DNA from: Streptomyces brevispora
Lineage (GTDB): Bacteria > Actinomycetota > Actinomycetes > Streptomycetales > Streptomycetaceae
Direction: 5' to 3'
NCBI RefSeq assembly: GCF_007829885.1
Contig: NZ_VIWW01000001.1
Coordinates: 682,001 to 746,000 of the forward strand
Length of the DNA stretch: 64,000 nt
Part shown: in pieces, positions 34,415 to 43,845 of the stretch
How the letters are laid out: each line of letters starts with the position of its first letter
Position numbering within the stretch: the stretch's first letter is position 1
The notes under the pieces: generated by a model
What the model saw: the letters and a program-made list of their open reading frames with translations, nothing else
What the model was told of the DNA's origin: nothing
Databases searched by the model: none
Program-made: the position numbers and the translations under genes

Positions 34415-37400
34415 CCGCCCCGCTGAACGCCCCGCTGAGCACGGTGCTGTTGTTGTCGACCGCCGACACGGACCTCCTCGCCGCCCGTGCCTCGGGCGCG
34501 CCCTTCCGGATCGGCAACCCCACCCGTATCGATGTCCGCGAGGAACTCCCCGCACTGATCGAGGGGTCCTCCGTCGCCGTGGTCCGGCTGCTGGGCGGCA
34601 AGCGCGCCTGGGAGGACGGGCTCGCGGCGCTGAAGGCGTCCGGCATCCCGACCGTGCTGCTCGGCGGTGAGACCGTCCCGGACGCGGAGCTGATGGCCGA
34701 GTCGTCCGCACCGGCCGGCGTGGTCGCCGAGGCGCTGCGCTATCTGGTGGAGGGCGGCCCCGGCAACCTGGTGGAGCTGGCCCGCTTCCTGTCCGACACC
34801 GTCCTGCTGACCGGGCACGGTTTCGCCGAACCGCAGAAGATGCCCGAGTGGGGGGTGCACGGCGACCGGGAGTTCACCGAGGGCCGCCCGACCGTCGGGG
34901 TGCTCTTCTACCGGGCGCACCACCTCTCCGGCAACACCTCGTTCGTGGACGTGCTGTGCGATGCCGTCGAGGCGCGCGGCGCCAACGCCCTCGCCGTGTA
35001 CTGCGGTTCACTGCGCGGTGCGGACGCCGGTCTGTACGAGCTGCTCGGCCGGACCGACGCCCTGGTCGCCACGGTCCTCGCGGCCGGCGGCACCCGTGCG
35101 TCGGACGCCTCGGCCGGGGGTGACGACGAGGCGTGGGACATCGGCGCGCTCGCCGATCTGAACGTGCCGGTGCTCCAGGGGCTGTGCCTGACGTCCTCGC
35201 GCGCCGCCTGGGACGCGTCGGACGCCGCCGTGTCGCCCATGGACGCCGCGATGCAGGTCGCCATCCCCGAGTTCGACGGCCGGCTGATCACCGTCCCGTT
35301 CTCCTTCAAGGAGCAGGGCCCGGACGACGTACCGGTGTACCGCGCCGACCCGGAACGGGCCGCCCGGGTCGCCGGGATCGCCGTGCGTCACGCCGCGCTG
35401 AAGCACAAGACCAACGCCGAGAAGAAGCTCGCCCTGGTCTTCACCGCCTACCCCACCAAGCACTCCCGCGTCGGCAACGCCGTCGGCCTGGACACGCCCG
35501 CCTCCGCGGTCCGCGTCCTGGACGCGCTGCGCGACGCCGGTTACGGGGTCGAGGGGCACCCGGACAACGGTGACGAGCTGATCCACCGCCTCATCAACGC
35601 CGGTGGCCACGACGTGGAGTGGCTGACCGAGGAGCAGCTCGCGGCAGCCCCCGCGCGGGTGCCGCTGGCCGACTACCAGGAGTGGTTCGCGAAGCTCGAT
35701 CCGGCGATGCGGGATTCGATGCTGGAGCACTGGGGCGAGCCGCCGGGCCAGTTGTACCTGGACGGTGAGGACATCGTCCTGGCGTCGCTGCGGTTCGGGA
35801 ACGTGGTGGTGCTGATCCAGCCGCCGCGCGGCTTCGGCGAGAACCCGATCGCGATCTACCACGACCCCGACATGCCGCCCTCCCACCACTACCTGGCGAC
35901 GTATCGCTGGCTGGAGGCCGCGACATCGGAGGGAGGCTTCGGCGCGGACGCCGTCGTCCACATGGGCAAGCACGGCACGATGGAGTGGCTGCCCGGCAAG
36001 GGCCTCGGTCTGTCGGCCGGCTGCGGACCGGACGCCGTGCTCGGCGAACTGCCGCTGATCTACCCGTTCATCGTCAACGACCCGGGTGAGGGCACCCAGG
36101 CCAAGCGCCGCGGGCACGCCACCGTGGTGGACCATCTGGTGCCGCCGATGGCGCGTGCCGACACCTATGGCGACCTGGCCAAGCTGGAGCAGCTCCTCGA
36201 CGAGTACGCTCTGGTCAGCGACCTGGACCCGACCAAGGCGCCTTCGGTGCGGGCGCAGATCTGGACGCTGGTCAAGGCCGCGGAGCTGCACCACGACCTG
36301 CATGTCGACGAGCAGCCCGACGACGGCGAGTTCGACTCGTTCGTCATGCACATCGACGGCTATCTCTGCGAGATCAAGGACGTTCAGATCCGGGACGGTC
36401 TGCACATCCTCGGCGGCGGCCCGGTCGACGAGGCACGGGTCAATCTGGTGCTGGCGGTGCTGCGCGCCTCACAGGTGTGGGGCGGCACGGCGAACGCGCT
36501 GCCGGGGCTGCGGGCCTCGATCGCCGAGCACTTCGGGCTCAGCGAGAAGGAGCTGCTGGCCGAGCCGGGTGCGGCCGTGAAGGTACCGGCCGGGCTGAGC
36601 GGTCTGGTCGACGGTCCCGCCCGGACGGGCGCGGACGCGATCGACCTACTGGAGCAGTTGTGCCGCCGTCTCGCGGAGGGCATGGAGGAGCGCGGCTGGG
36701 ACGTCACGGCCGTGGCCGGCCTGGCCCGGGAGGTGCTGGGCTTCGATCTCCCCGAGGCGGTTGCCGTGCTGGGCTTCGCCTGCGAGGAGGTCGTGCCCCG
36801 GCTGGCCCGGACGACGGACGAGATCGATCACATCCTGCTGGCACTGGACGGCGGCTTCGTACCGGCCGGACCCTCGGGTTCGCCCACGCGCGGCCTCGTC
36901 AACGTGCTGCCGACCGGCCGCAACTTCTACTCCGTCGACCCGAAGGCGATCCCGTCCCGGCTGTCGTGGGAGGTCGGCCAGTCGCTCGCCGACTCGCTGA
37001 TCGCCCGGTACCTCGCCGACACGGGCGACTACCCGAAGTCGGTCGGCCTGACCGTGTGGGGCACCTCTGCCATGCGCACCCAGGGCGACGACATCGCGGA
37101 GATCCTGGCGCTGCTCGGCTGCCGTCCGGTCTGGGACGACGCGTCGCGCCGGGTGACCGGCTTCGAGGTGGTCCCGGTGGACGAACTGGGCCGGCCGCGC
37201 ATCGATGTGACGGTCCGGATCTCGGGCTTCTTCCGGGACGCGTTCCCGCACGTGGTGGGGCTGATCGACGACGCGGTGCGGGCGGTGGCGGAGCTGGACG
37301 AGCCGGCCGACGCCAACTACGTACGGGCGCACGCCGACGAGGACACGGCGGAGCACGGTGACCGGCGCCGGGCCACGGCACGCATCTTCGGCTCGAAGCC

Positions 37401-38100
37401 GGGGGCGTACGGGGCGGGGCTGCTGCCGCTGATCGACGCGCGGAACTGGCGGTCCGACGCGGACCTGGCCGAGGTGTACGCGGTCTGGGGCGGTTACGCG
37501 TACGGACGCGGCCTCGAGGGGCGGGCGGCGCGCGGGGACATGGAGACGGCGTTCCGGCGGATCGCGGTGGCGGCGAAGAACGTCGACACGCGCGAGCACG
37601 ACCTGGTCGACGCCGATGACTATTTCCAGTACCACGGCGGCATGGTCGCCATGGTGCGGCATCTGACCGGTGAGTCGCCCGAGGCGTACGTCGGTGACAG
37701 CGCCACGCCCGACCAGGTGAAGACGCGGACGCTCGGCGAGGAGACGCACCGCGTCTTCCGGGCACGCGTGGTCAACCCGCGCTGGATGGCGGCCATGCGG
37801 CGCCACGGCTACAAGGGCGCGTTCGAGATGGCCGCGACGGTGGACTACCTCTTCGGGTACGACGCGACGGCGGGGGTCGTCGACGACTGGATGTACGAGA
37901 AGTTGTCGGCGGAGTACGTCTTCGACCCGGAGAACCGGGACTTCATGAAGAAGTCCAACCCCTGGGCGCTGCGCGGGATTTCGGAGCGGTTGCTGGAGGC
38001 GGCCGAGCGGGGGCTGTGGGCGGAGCCGGACACGGAGACGCTGGAGCGGCTGCGGGCGACGTACCTGGAACTCGAGGGTGATCTGGAGGGGGACGCGTGA
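34411..38100 (+). CDS. cobN: cobaltochelatase subunit CobN
   Basis: 1229 residues, the normal size for the large subunit of the ATP-dependent late-insertion cobalt chelatase acting on hydrogenobyrinic acid a,c-diamide. Landmarks: VVRLLGGKRAWEDGL, FTAYPTKHSRVGNAVGLDTP, VVHMGKHGTMEWLPGKG and FSYDATAGV-type C-terminal text (DYLFGYDATAGVVDDW). It works with the AAA+/VWA protein encoded next. ATG 34411 overlaps the cobQ stop. Confidence 0.95.
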   Translation: MTAPLNAPLSTVLLLSTADTDLLAARASGAPFRIGNPTRIDVREELPALIEGSSVAVVRLLGGKRAWEDGLAALKASGIPTVLLGGETVPDAELMAESSAPAGVVAEALRYLVEGGPGNLVELARFLSDTVLLTGHGFAEPQKMPEWGVHGDREFTEGRPTVGVLFYRAHHLSGNTSFVDVLCDAVEARGANALAVYCGSLRGADAGLYELLGRTDALVATVLAAGGTRASDASAGGDDEAWDIGALADLNVPVLQGLCLTSSRAAWDASDAAVSPMDAAMQVAIPEFDGRLITVPFSFKEQGPDDVPVYRADPERAARVAGIAVRHAALKHKTNAEKKLALVFTAYPTKHSRVGNAVGLDTPASAVRVLDALRDAGYGVEGHPDNGDELIHRLINAGGHDVEWLTEEQLAAAPARVPLADYQEWFAKLDPAMRDSMLEHWGEPPGQLYLDGEDIVLASLRFGNVVVLIQPPRGFGENPIAIYHDPDMPPSHHYLATYRWLEAATSEGGFGADAVVHMGKHGTMEWLPGKGLGLSAGCGPDAVLGELPLIYPFIVNDPGEGTQAKRRGHATVVDHLVPPMARADTYGDLAKLEQLLDEYALVSDLDPTKAPSVRAQIWTLVKAAELHHDLHVDEQPDDGEFDSFVMHIDGYLCEIKDVQIRDGLHILGGGPVDEARVNLVLAVLRASQVWGGTANALPGLRASIAEHFGLSEKELLAEPGAAVKVPAGLSGLVDGPARTGADAIDLLEQLCRRLAEGMEERGWDVTAVAGLAREVLGFDLPEAVAVLGFACEEVVPRLARTTDEIDHILLALDGGFVPAGPSGSPTRGLVNVLPTGRNFYSVDPKAIPSRLSWEVGQSLADSLIARYLADTGDYPKSVGLTVWGTSAMRTQGDDIAEILALLGCRPVWDDASRRVTGFEVVPVDELGRPRIDVTVRISGFFRDAFPHVVGLIDDAVRAVAELDEPADANYVRAHADEDTAEHGDRRRATARIFGSKPGAYGAGLLPLIDARNWRSDADLAEVYAVWGGYAYGRGLEGRAARGDMETAFRRIAVAAKNVDTREHDLVDADDYFQYHGGMVAMVRHLTGESPEAYVGDSATPDQVKTRTLGEETHRVFRARVVNPRWMAAMRRHGYKGAFEMAATVDYLFGYDATAGVVDDWMYEKLSAEYVFDPENRDFMKKSNPWALRGISERLLEAAERGLWAEPDTETLERLRATYLELEGDLEGDA

Positions 38101-38221
38101 GCGGGGTGTGCGCGCCGGGGCCGAACCGGGGGCCCCGCCCCCGGAACCTCGCCCCCCAATCGCCGGAGGGGCTGCAATGCCCGCCGGAGCCGCTGGAATC
38201 CGCCGCTCCCAAGGAGGTCTC

Positions 38222-40261
38222 GTGAGTACGCCTTATCCCTTCACCGCCATCGTCGGACAGGACGATCTCCGGCTCGGCCTGCTGCTCAACGCCGTCTCGC
38301 CGGCCGTCGGCGGGGTGCTGGTGCGTGGCGAGAAGGGCACCGCCAAGTCCACCGCGGTGCGCGCCCTGGCCGCGCTCGTGCCGGAGGTGTCCGTCGTCCC
38401 CGGGTGCCGGTTCTCCTGCGACCCGGCGTCGCCCGATCCGGCGTGTCCCGACGGGCCCCACGAGGCCGGGCCGGGCGTGTCGCGGGCGGCCCGGACGGTC
38501 GAACTGCCGGTCGGCGCCTCCGAGGACCGGCTCGTCGGGGCGCTCGACATCGAGCGGGCGCTCGCCGAGGGCGTGAAGGCCTTCGAGCCGGGGCTGCTCG
38601 CCGACGCGCATCGCGGAATCCTGTACGTGGACGAGGTCAATCTCCTCCATGACCATCTGGTGGACCTGCTGCTGGACGCGGCCGCCATGGGTGCCTCGTA
38701 CGTGGAGCGCGAGGGCGTCTCCGTACGGCATGCCGCGCGCTTCCTGCTCGTCGGGACGATGAACCCCGAAGAGGGCGAACTGCGGCCGCAGTTGCTCGAC
38801 CGGTTCGGGCTGACCGTCGAGGTCGCCGCGTCCCGGGAGACCGATCTGCGGGTCGAGGTGGTGCGGCGCCGGCTCGCGTACGACGACGATCCGGCCGCCT
38901 TCGCCGCCAAGTGGGCGGACGAGGAGGGCGCGTTGCGGGCCCGGATCGTGGCCGCGCGTGCGCTGCTGCCTCAGGTCCGCCTCGGTGACGGTGCGTTGCG
39001 GCAGATCGCCGCGACCTGTGCGGCCTTCGAGGTCGACGGGATGCGGGCCGACATCGTGATGGCCAGGACCGCCACCGCGCTGGCCGCGTGGTCGGGGCGT
39101 ACCGATGTGCTGGCCGAGGACGTGCGGCAGGCCGCGTTGCTCGCGCTCCCCCATCGGCGCCGGCGCAACCCCTTCGACGCGCCGGGACTCGACGAGGACA
39201 AGCTCGACGACACGCTGGAGCAGAACAGCGGCGAGGACGACGCTCCGGACCCGGACGGCCCCGGTGGCGGCGGTCCTCCGCCGCAGGGCGACGGGCCCGA
39301 CACGCCGCCGCAGCCCGAGGGCGGAGCCGACGACACGCCCGCGCAGTCCGTGCCCGAGCAGTCCGTGCCCGAGCAGGGCAAGGAGCAGGAACCCGCGCGC
39401 GGGCAGTCCTCCGGGGGTGGGGAGCAGCAGCCCGTGCGGGCCGGTGAGCCGTTCCGGACGAAGATGCTGAGCGTGCCCGGTCTGGGCGAGGGTGCGGCGG
39501 GGCGGCGCTCCCGGGCGCGTACCGAGCACGGGCGGACGACCGGTGCGCGGCGTCCGCGGGGCGCGCTGACCAAGCTGCATCTGGCCGCGACCGTGCAGGC
39601 CGCCGCCCCGCATCAGCGGGCGCGCGGGCGGTCGGGGCGCGGGCTGATCGTGCGGCGGGACGATCTGCGACAGGCCACGCGGGAGGGGCGCGAGGGGAAC
39701 CTCGTGCTGTTCGTCGTGGACGCGTCGGGGTCGATGGCGGCCCGGCAGCGGATGAGCGCCGTGAAGGGTGCGGTGCTGTCCCTGTTGATGGATGCCTACC
39801 AGCGGCGGGACAAGGTCGGTCTGATCACCTTCCGGGGCAAGGAGGCGGCCGTGGTGCTGCCGCCGACGTCGTCGGTGGACGCGGCTGCCGCACGGCTGGA
39901 GACGCTGCCGACCGGTGGACGTACCCCGGTGGCCGCCGGGCTGTTGAAGGCCCATGACGTGCTGCGGGTGGAGCGGCTGCGCGATCCGTCGCGGCGGCCG
40001 CTGCTGGTCGTGGTGACCGACGGGCGGGCGACCGGGGGGCCGGAGCCGGTGGCGCTGGCCGCGCGGGCCGCCCGGCTGCACGAGATCGAGGGCACGGCTT
40101 CCGTGGTCGTGGACTGCGAGTCGGGTCCGGTGCGGCTCGGTCTCGCGGCGAGTCTCGCGGGCGAGCTGGGCGGTACCGCCGTCACGCTCGACGAGCTGCG
40201 GGCCGACTCGATCGCCGGGCTGGTCAAGGACGTTCAGGGCAGCAGCAGGAGGGCCGCGTAA
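38222..40261 (+). CDS. fused AAA+/VWA chelatase subunit (ChlI-ChlD type)
   Basis: 679 residues from GTG 38222, which has AAGGAGGT 5 nt ahead. An AAA+ domain (Walker A GEKGTAKSTAVRAL, Walker B LYVDEVNLL) is followed by an acidic/Pro/Gln linker (about 325-430, with a duplicated SVPEQ), then a von Willebrand A domain whose MIDAS is VDASGSMAARQR. Magnesium-chelatase-like I and D subunits in one chain, here likely the motor for CobN in place of CobS-CobT. The 121-nt gap after cobN contains C-rich intergenic sequence often seen in streptomycetes. Confidence 0.92.
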   Translation: MSTPYPFTAIVGQDDLRLGLLLNAVSPAVGGVLVRGEKGTAKSTAVRALAALVPEVSVVPGCRFSCDPASPDPACPDGPHEAGPGVSRAARTVELPVGASEDRLVGALDIERALAEGVKAFEPGLLADAHRGILYVDEVNLLHDHLVDLLLDAAAMGASYVEREGVSVRHAARFLLVGTMNPEEGELRPQLLDRFGLTVEVAASRETDLRVEVVRRRLAYDDDPAAFAAKWADEEGALRARIVAARALLPQVRLGDGALRQIAATCAAFEVDGMRADIVMARTATALAAWSGRTDVLAEDVRQAALLALPHRRRRNPFDAPGLDEDKLDDTLEQNSGEDDAPDPDGPGGGGPPPQGDGPDTPPQPEGGADDTPAQSVPEQSVPEQGKEQEPARGQSSGGGEQQPVRAGEPFRTKMLSVPGLGEGAAGRRSRARTEHGRTTGARRPRGALTKLHLAATVQAAAPHQRARGRSGRGLIVRRDDLRQATREGREGNLVLFVVDASGSMAARQRMSAVKGAVLSLLMDAYQRRDKVGLITFRGKEAAVVLPPTSSVDAAAARLETLPTGGRTPVAAGLLKAHDVLRVERLRDPSRRPLLVVVTDGRATGGPEPVALAARAARLHEIEGTASVVVDCESGPVRLGLAASLAGELGGTAVTLDELRADSIAGLVKDVQGSSRRAA

Positions 40262-40860
40262 TGCCGCAGGGACAGCCGGTCAGTGTGCCGGACGACGGGC
40301 TCACCACCCGTCAGCGCCGCAACCGGCCGCTGCTGGTGGTGCACACCGGCATCGGCAAGGGCAAGTCGACGGCGGCCTTCGGGCTGGCGCTGCGCGCCTG
40401 GAATCAGGGATGGCCGATCGGGGTCTTCCAGTTCGTGAAGTCGGCGAAGTGGAAGGTCGGTGAGGAGAACGCGCTGAAGGTCCTCGGCGCGAGCGGTGAG
40501 GGCGGGTCCGTCGCCTGGCACAAGATGGGCGAGGGCTGGTCCTGGGTCCAGCGCGATCAGCAGCTGGACAACGAGGCCGCGGCCCGCGAGGGCTGGGAGC
40601 AGGTCAAGCGTGATCTGGCCGCCGAGACGTACCGGCTGTATGTGCTCGACGAGTTCGCCTACCCCATGCACTGGGGATGGGTCGACACCGACGAGGTGGT
40701 CGAGGTGCTGCGCGACCGGCCCGGTTCGCAGCATGTGGTGATCACCGGGCGCAACGCGCCCGCCGCACTGGTGGACGCGGCGGATCTGGTGACCGACATG
40801 TCCAAGGTCAAGCACCCGATGGACGCCGGACAGAAGGGCCAGAGGGGCATCGAGTGGTGA
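40261..40860 (+). CDS. cobO: cob(I)yrinic acid a,c-diamide adenosyltransferase CobO
   Basis: 199 residues of the CobA/CobO ATP:corrinoid adenosyltransferase family. P-loop HTGIGKGKSTAAFGLALRAW, FVKSAKWKVGEE and LYVLDEFAYPMHWGWVD are diagnostic. Start A overlaps the previous stop (TAATG). Followed by cobB with a 4-nt overlap. Confidence 0.95.
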   Translation: MPQGQPVSVPDDGLTTRQRRNRPLLVVHTGIGKGKSTAAFGLALRAWNQGWPIGVFQFVKSAKWKVGEENALKVLGASGEGGSVAWHKMGEGWSWVQRDQQLDNEAAAREGWEQVKRDLAAETYRLYVLDEFAYPMHWGWVDTDEVVEVLRDRPGSQHVVITGRNAPAALVDAADLVTDMSKVKHPMDAGQKGQRGIEW

Positions 40861-42284
40861 CGGTTCCGCGCCTGGTCATCGCCGCGCCGTCGTCCGGCAG
40901 CGGCAAGACCACCGTCGCGACGGGTCTGATGGCCGCCTTCGCCGGGCGGGGACTCGCCGTGTCCGGGCACAAGGTCGGGCCCGACTACATCGACCCGGGC
41001 TACCACACGCTGGCGACGGGCCGGCCGGGGCGCAATCTCGACGCGTACCTGTGCGGGCCGGAGCTGATCGCTCCGCTGTTCGCGCACGGTGCGCAGGGCT
41101 GTGACCTGGCGGTCGTCGAGGGTGTGATGGGGCTGTACGACGGGGCCTCGGGGCTCGGTGAGCTCGCTTCCACCGCGCAGGTGGCGAAGCTGCTGCGGGC
41201 GCCGGTGGTGCTGGTCGTGGACGCGTCGTCGCAGTCGCGGTCCGTGGCGGCGCTGGTGCACGGTTTCGCCTCGTGGGATCCGCGGGTGCGGATCGGCGGG
41301 GTGATCCTGAACAAGGTCGGCTCGGACCGGCACGAGACGCTGTTGCGCGAGGCCCTGGACGAGTCCGGGGTGCCGGTACTGGGGGTGCTGCGGCGGGCCG
41401 AACAGATGGCGGTGGTGTCGCGGCATCTGGGGCTGGTGCCGGTGGCCGAGCGGCGGGGCGACGCGGTGGCCGCTGTCGCGGCGATGGGGGCTCAGGTTCT
41501 GGCCGGGTGCGACCTGGACGCGGTCCTGGCTCTGGCGCGGTCCGCGCCGTCCTTGCCGGGTGCGGTGTGGAGCGCGGCGGAGGCGGTCGGCGCCTGCGGC
41601 GGGGCTGTTCCCCTACCTGCCTCTTCCCTTGACCGGGGCTCCGCTGCTCGAACACCGCAGGCACCGGGAAGTGGGGCGAAGGAGGCTCCGGTCGTCGCTG
41701 TCGCGTCCGGGGCCGCGTTCACCTTCTCCTACGCCGAGCACAGTGAGCTGCTCGCCGCCGCCGGGGCCGAGGTGGTGCCGTTCGACCCCTTGCGGGACGA
41801 GGAGTTGCCCGAGGGGACCCGGGGGCTGGTCATCGGGGGCGGGTTTCCCGAGGTGTACGCGCCCGAGCTGTCCGCCAACGAGCCGTTGCGCAAGGCCGTT
41901 GCGGAGCTTGCGGTCTCCGGGGCCCCGGTGGCCGCCGAGTGTGCCGGGCTGCTCTATCTGGCGCGGTCGCTCGACGGGCTCCCGATGTGCGGGGTGCTGG
42001 ATGCCGAGGGGCGGATGTCCGAGCGGCTGACGCTCGGCTACCGGGACGCCGTGGCGCTCTCCGACAGCGCGCTCGCGGCGGCCGGTACGCGGATGCGCGG
42101 GCACGAGTTCCACCGGACCGTGCTGGAGCCGGGCGCCGGGGACGAGCCGGCCTGGGGCATGCACCGGCCGGAGCGGCGCGTGGAGGGGTTCGTGCAGCAG
42201 GGCGTGCACGCGAGTTATCTGCACACGCATTGGGCGTCGGCGCCCGGTACGGCCCGCCGATTCGTTGAGAGGTGCAAGGGATGA
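40857..42284 (+). CDS. cobB: cobyrinic/hydrogenobyrinic acid a,c-diamide synthase CobB
   Basis: 475 residues from GTG 40857. ATP-domain motif APSSGSGKTTVATGLMAAF, KVGPDYIDPGYH, and a glutamine amidotransferase domain with VAAECAGLLYL (Cys) and HTHWAS (His). It amidates the a and c side chains. A Pro/Ala-rich interdomain insert lies around residues 240-270. Overlaps cobI by 4 nt. Confidence 0.94.
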   Translation: MTVPRLVIAAPSSGSGKTTVATGLMAAFAGRGLAVSGHKVGPDYIDPGYHTLATGRPGRNLDAYLCGPELIAPLFAHGAQGCDLAVVEGVMGLYDGASGLGELASTAQVAKLLRAPVVLVVDASSQSRSVAALVHGFASWDPRVRIGGVILNKVGSDRHETLLREALDESGVPVLGVLRRAEQMAVVSRHLGLVPVAERRGDAVAAVAAMGAQVLAGCDLDAVLALARSAPSLPGAVWSAAEAVGACGGAVPLPASSLDRGSAARTPQAPGSGAKEAPVVAVASGAAFTFSYAEHSELLAAAGAEVVPFDPLRDEELPEGTRGLVIGGGFPEVYAPELSANEPLRKAVAELAVSGAPVAAECAGLLYLARSLDGLPMCGVLDAEGRMSERLTLGYRDAVALSDSALAAAGTRMRGHEFHRTVLEPGAGDEPAWGMHRPERRVEGFVQQGVHASYLHTHWASAPGTARRFVERCKG

Positions 42285-43027
42285 ACCACGGTCACGGTAC
42301 GAACACGCTGGTCGGTGTGGGGGTCGGGCCCGGTGATCCGGAGCTGGTGACGGTCAAGGGCGTCAACGCGCTGCGCGACGCCGCCGTCGTCGTGGTGCCG
42401 GTGATGGACACCGGTGAGCAGGGGCGTGCCGAGGCGACCGTGCTGCACTACGTCGGGGCGGAGAAGGTCGTACGGGTGGTGTTCGCGCTGAACGAGCGGA
42501 CGGACCGGGCGCGCCGGGAGGCGGCGTGGGACGCGGCGGGGGCGCGGGTCGCGGAGTTGCTTCGTACCCATGGTTCGGTGGCGTTCGCGACCATCGGGGA
42601 CCCCAATGTGTACTCGACGTTCACCTATCTCGCGCACACCATCGGTGAGCTGCTGCCCGGCACCGCCGTGGTGACCGTGCCGGGGATCACGGCCATGCAG
42701 GATCTGGCCGCGCGCAGCGGTGCGGTGCTGACCGAGGGCACCGAGCCGTTGACGCTGGTGCCGGTGACCGCCGGGGCGGCTGTGCTGAAGGAGGCCCTGG
42801 AGGGGCCCGGGACGGTCGTCGCGTACAAGTTCGGGCGGCTGGCGGAGGAGGTCTCCACGGCGTTGCGCGAGACGGGGCGGACCGAGGACGCGGTGTGGGG
42901 TTCGGCGCTCGGGTTGCCGGAGGAGTCGATCCGGCCCGCGTCGGAGCTGGCCGACGGCCCGTTGCCGTACCTCTCCACGCTGATCGCGCCCGCGCCGCGC
43001 GACGGTGGACGGGGCGGCAAACTGTGA
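42281..43027 (+). CDS. cobI: precorrin-2 C20-methyltransferase CobI
   Basis: 248 residues of the tetrapyrrole methylase family: VGVGPGDPELVTVKGVNAL, ATIGDPNVYSTFTYL and VPGITAMQDLAARSG. SAM-dependent methylation at C20 of precorrin-2. It ends this rightward block; the ZIP gene converges 5 nt later, with no separate terminator. Confidence 0.92.
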   Translation: MNHGHGTNTLVGVGVGPGDPELVTVKGVNALRDAAVVVVPVMDTGEQGRAEATVLHYVGAEKVVRVVFALNERTDRARREAAWDAAGARVAELLRTHGSVAFATIGDPNVYSTFTYLAHTIGELLPGTAVVTVPGITAMQDLAARSGAVLTEGTEPLTLVPVTAGAAVLKEALEGPGTVVAYKFGRLAEEVSTALRETGRTEDAVWGSALGLPEESIRPASELADGPLPYLSTLIAPAPRDGGRGGKL

Positions 43028-43032
43028 GGCGG

Positions 43033-43755
43033 TCAGCCTGCGATGCCCACGACCAGCCAGATGAAGCAGACCCCGGCGACCGTGCACAGCAGTGTGGAGC
43101 GGGCCGGGTGGTCGTGGTGTGCCTCGGGCAGGATCTCGGCGGCGGCGAGGTAGAGCAGCGCACCGCTGAAGAAGCCGAGATAGCAGCCGAGGAGTTCCTC
43201 CGGAAGGGTGAACAGAAGCGTCGTCGCCGCGCCGACGACGGGCGCCGCCGCGTCCGCGTACAACATCACGAGGGCCTTGCGGCGGGCGTTCCCGTACAGG
43301 CTGGTGATCGTGTACGTGTTGAAGCCGTCGGCGAAGTCGTGGGTGATGACGGCCAGCGCGACGGCCGCGCCCATGCCGCCGCCGACCTGGAAGGCCGCGC
43401 CGAGCGCCACGCCGTCCATCAGGCTGTGGCCGACCATCGCCGCCGCCGCCGTCAGCCCGACCTGGGGCACCCGTTCCTCGCCCGCGCCGTGTGCGGCCTG
43501 GCGTACCGCGAGCAGCCGCTCCACCAGATGGGCGAAGAGGAAGCCGCCCACGAACAGCAGCAGGGCGGCCGGTACGCCGAAGATGTGGCCGCCCGCGGCC
43601 TCGATCGCCTCCGGCAGCAGGTCCAGGCCGACCACGCCGAGCATCAGTCCGCCGGCGAAGCCGAGTACCAGGTGGCGGCGGTCGGTGACGCGCTGGGCGA
43701 CCCAGCCGCCGGCCAGGGTCATCAGGAACGCGCCGAGCGCGACGAACACCGCCAT
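43033..43755 (-). CDS. ZIP family metal transporter
   Basis: 240 residues with eight helices by eye. The metal-binding helices read VGHSLMDGVALGAA and ITHDFADGFNTYTI (His/Asp pairs where zinc ZIPs have His-Asn/His-Glu). The position within the cobalamin locus, on the opposite strand, suggests import of a divalent metal such as cobalt or zinc; the ion is inference. Confidence 0.87.
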   Translation of the reverse strand: MAVFVALGAFLMTLAGGWVAQRVTDRRHLVLGFAGGLMLGVVGLDLLPEAIEAAGGHIFGVPAALLLFVGGFLFAHLVERLLAVRQAAHGAGEERVPQVGLTAAAAMVGHSLMDGVALGAAFQVGGGMGAAVALAVITHDFADGFNTYTITSLYGNARRKALVMLYADAAAPVVGAATTLLFTLPEELLGCYLGFFSGALLYLAAAEILPEAHHDHPARSTLLCTVAGVCFIWLVVGIAG

Positions 43756-43845
43756 GGGCTCTTGCTAGCCGATTGACCCCGGTGCCCGCATCTCAGGGCG
43801 CCCCCTGTCTTGTCCCGTTGTCTCTTGTCCCGAAAGGACCGTTCC

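Noticed and set aside
38101..38221. Short ORF between cobN and the chelatase motor gene
   Set aside because: The ATG at 38178 is in frame with the motor gene, but AAGGAGGT before GTG 38222 decides for the later start; the rest is C-rich intergenic sequence.
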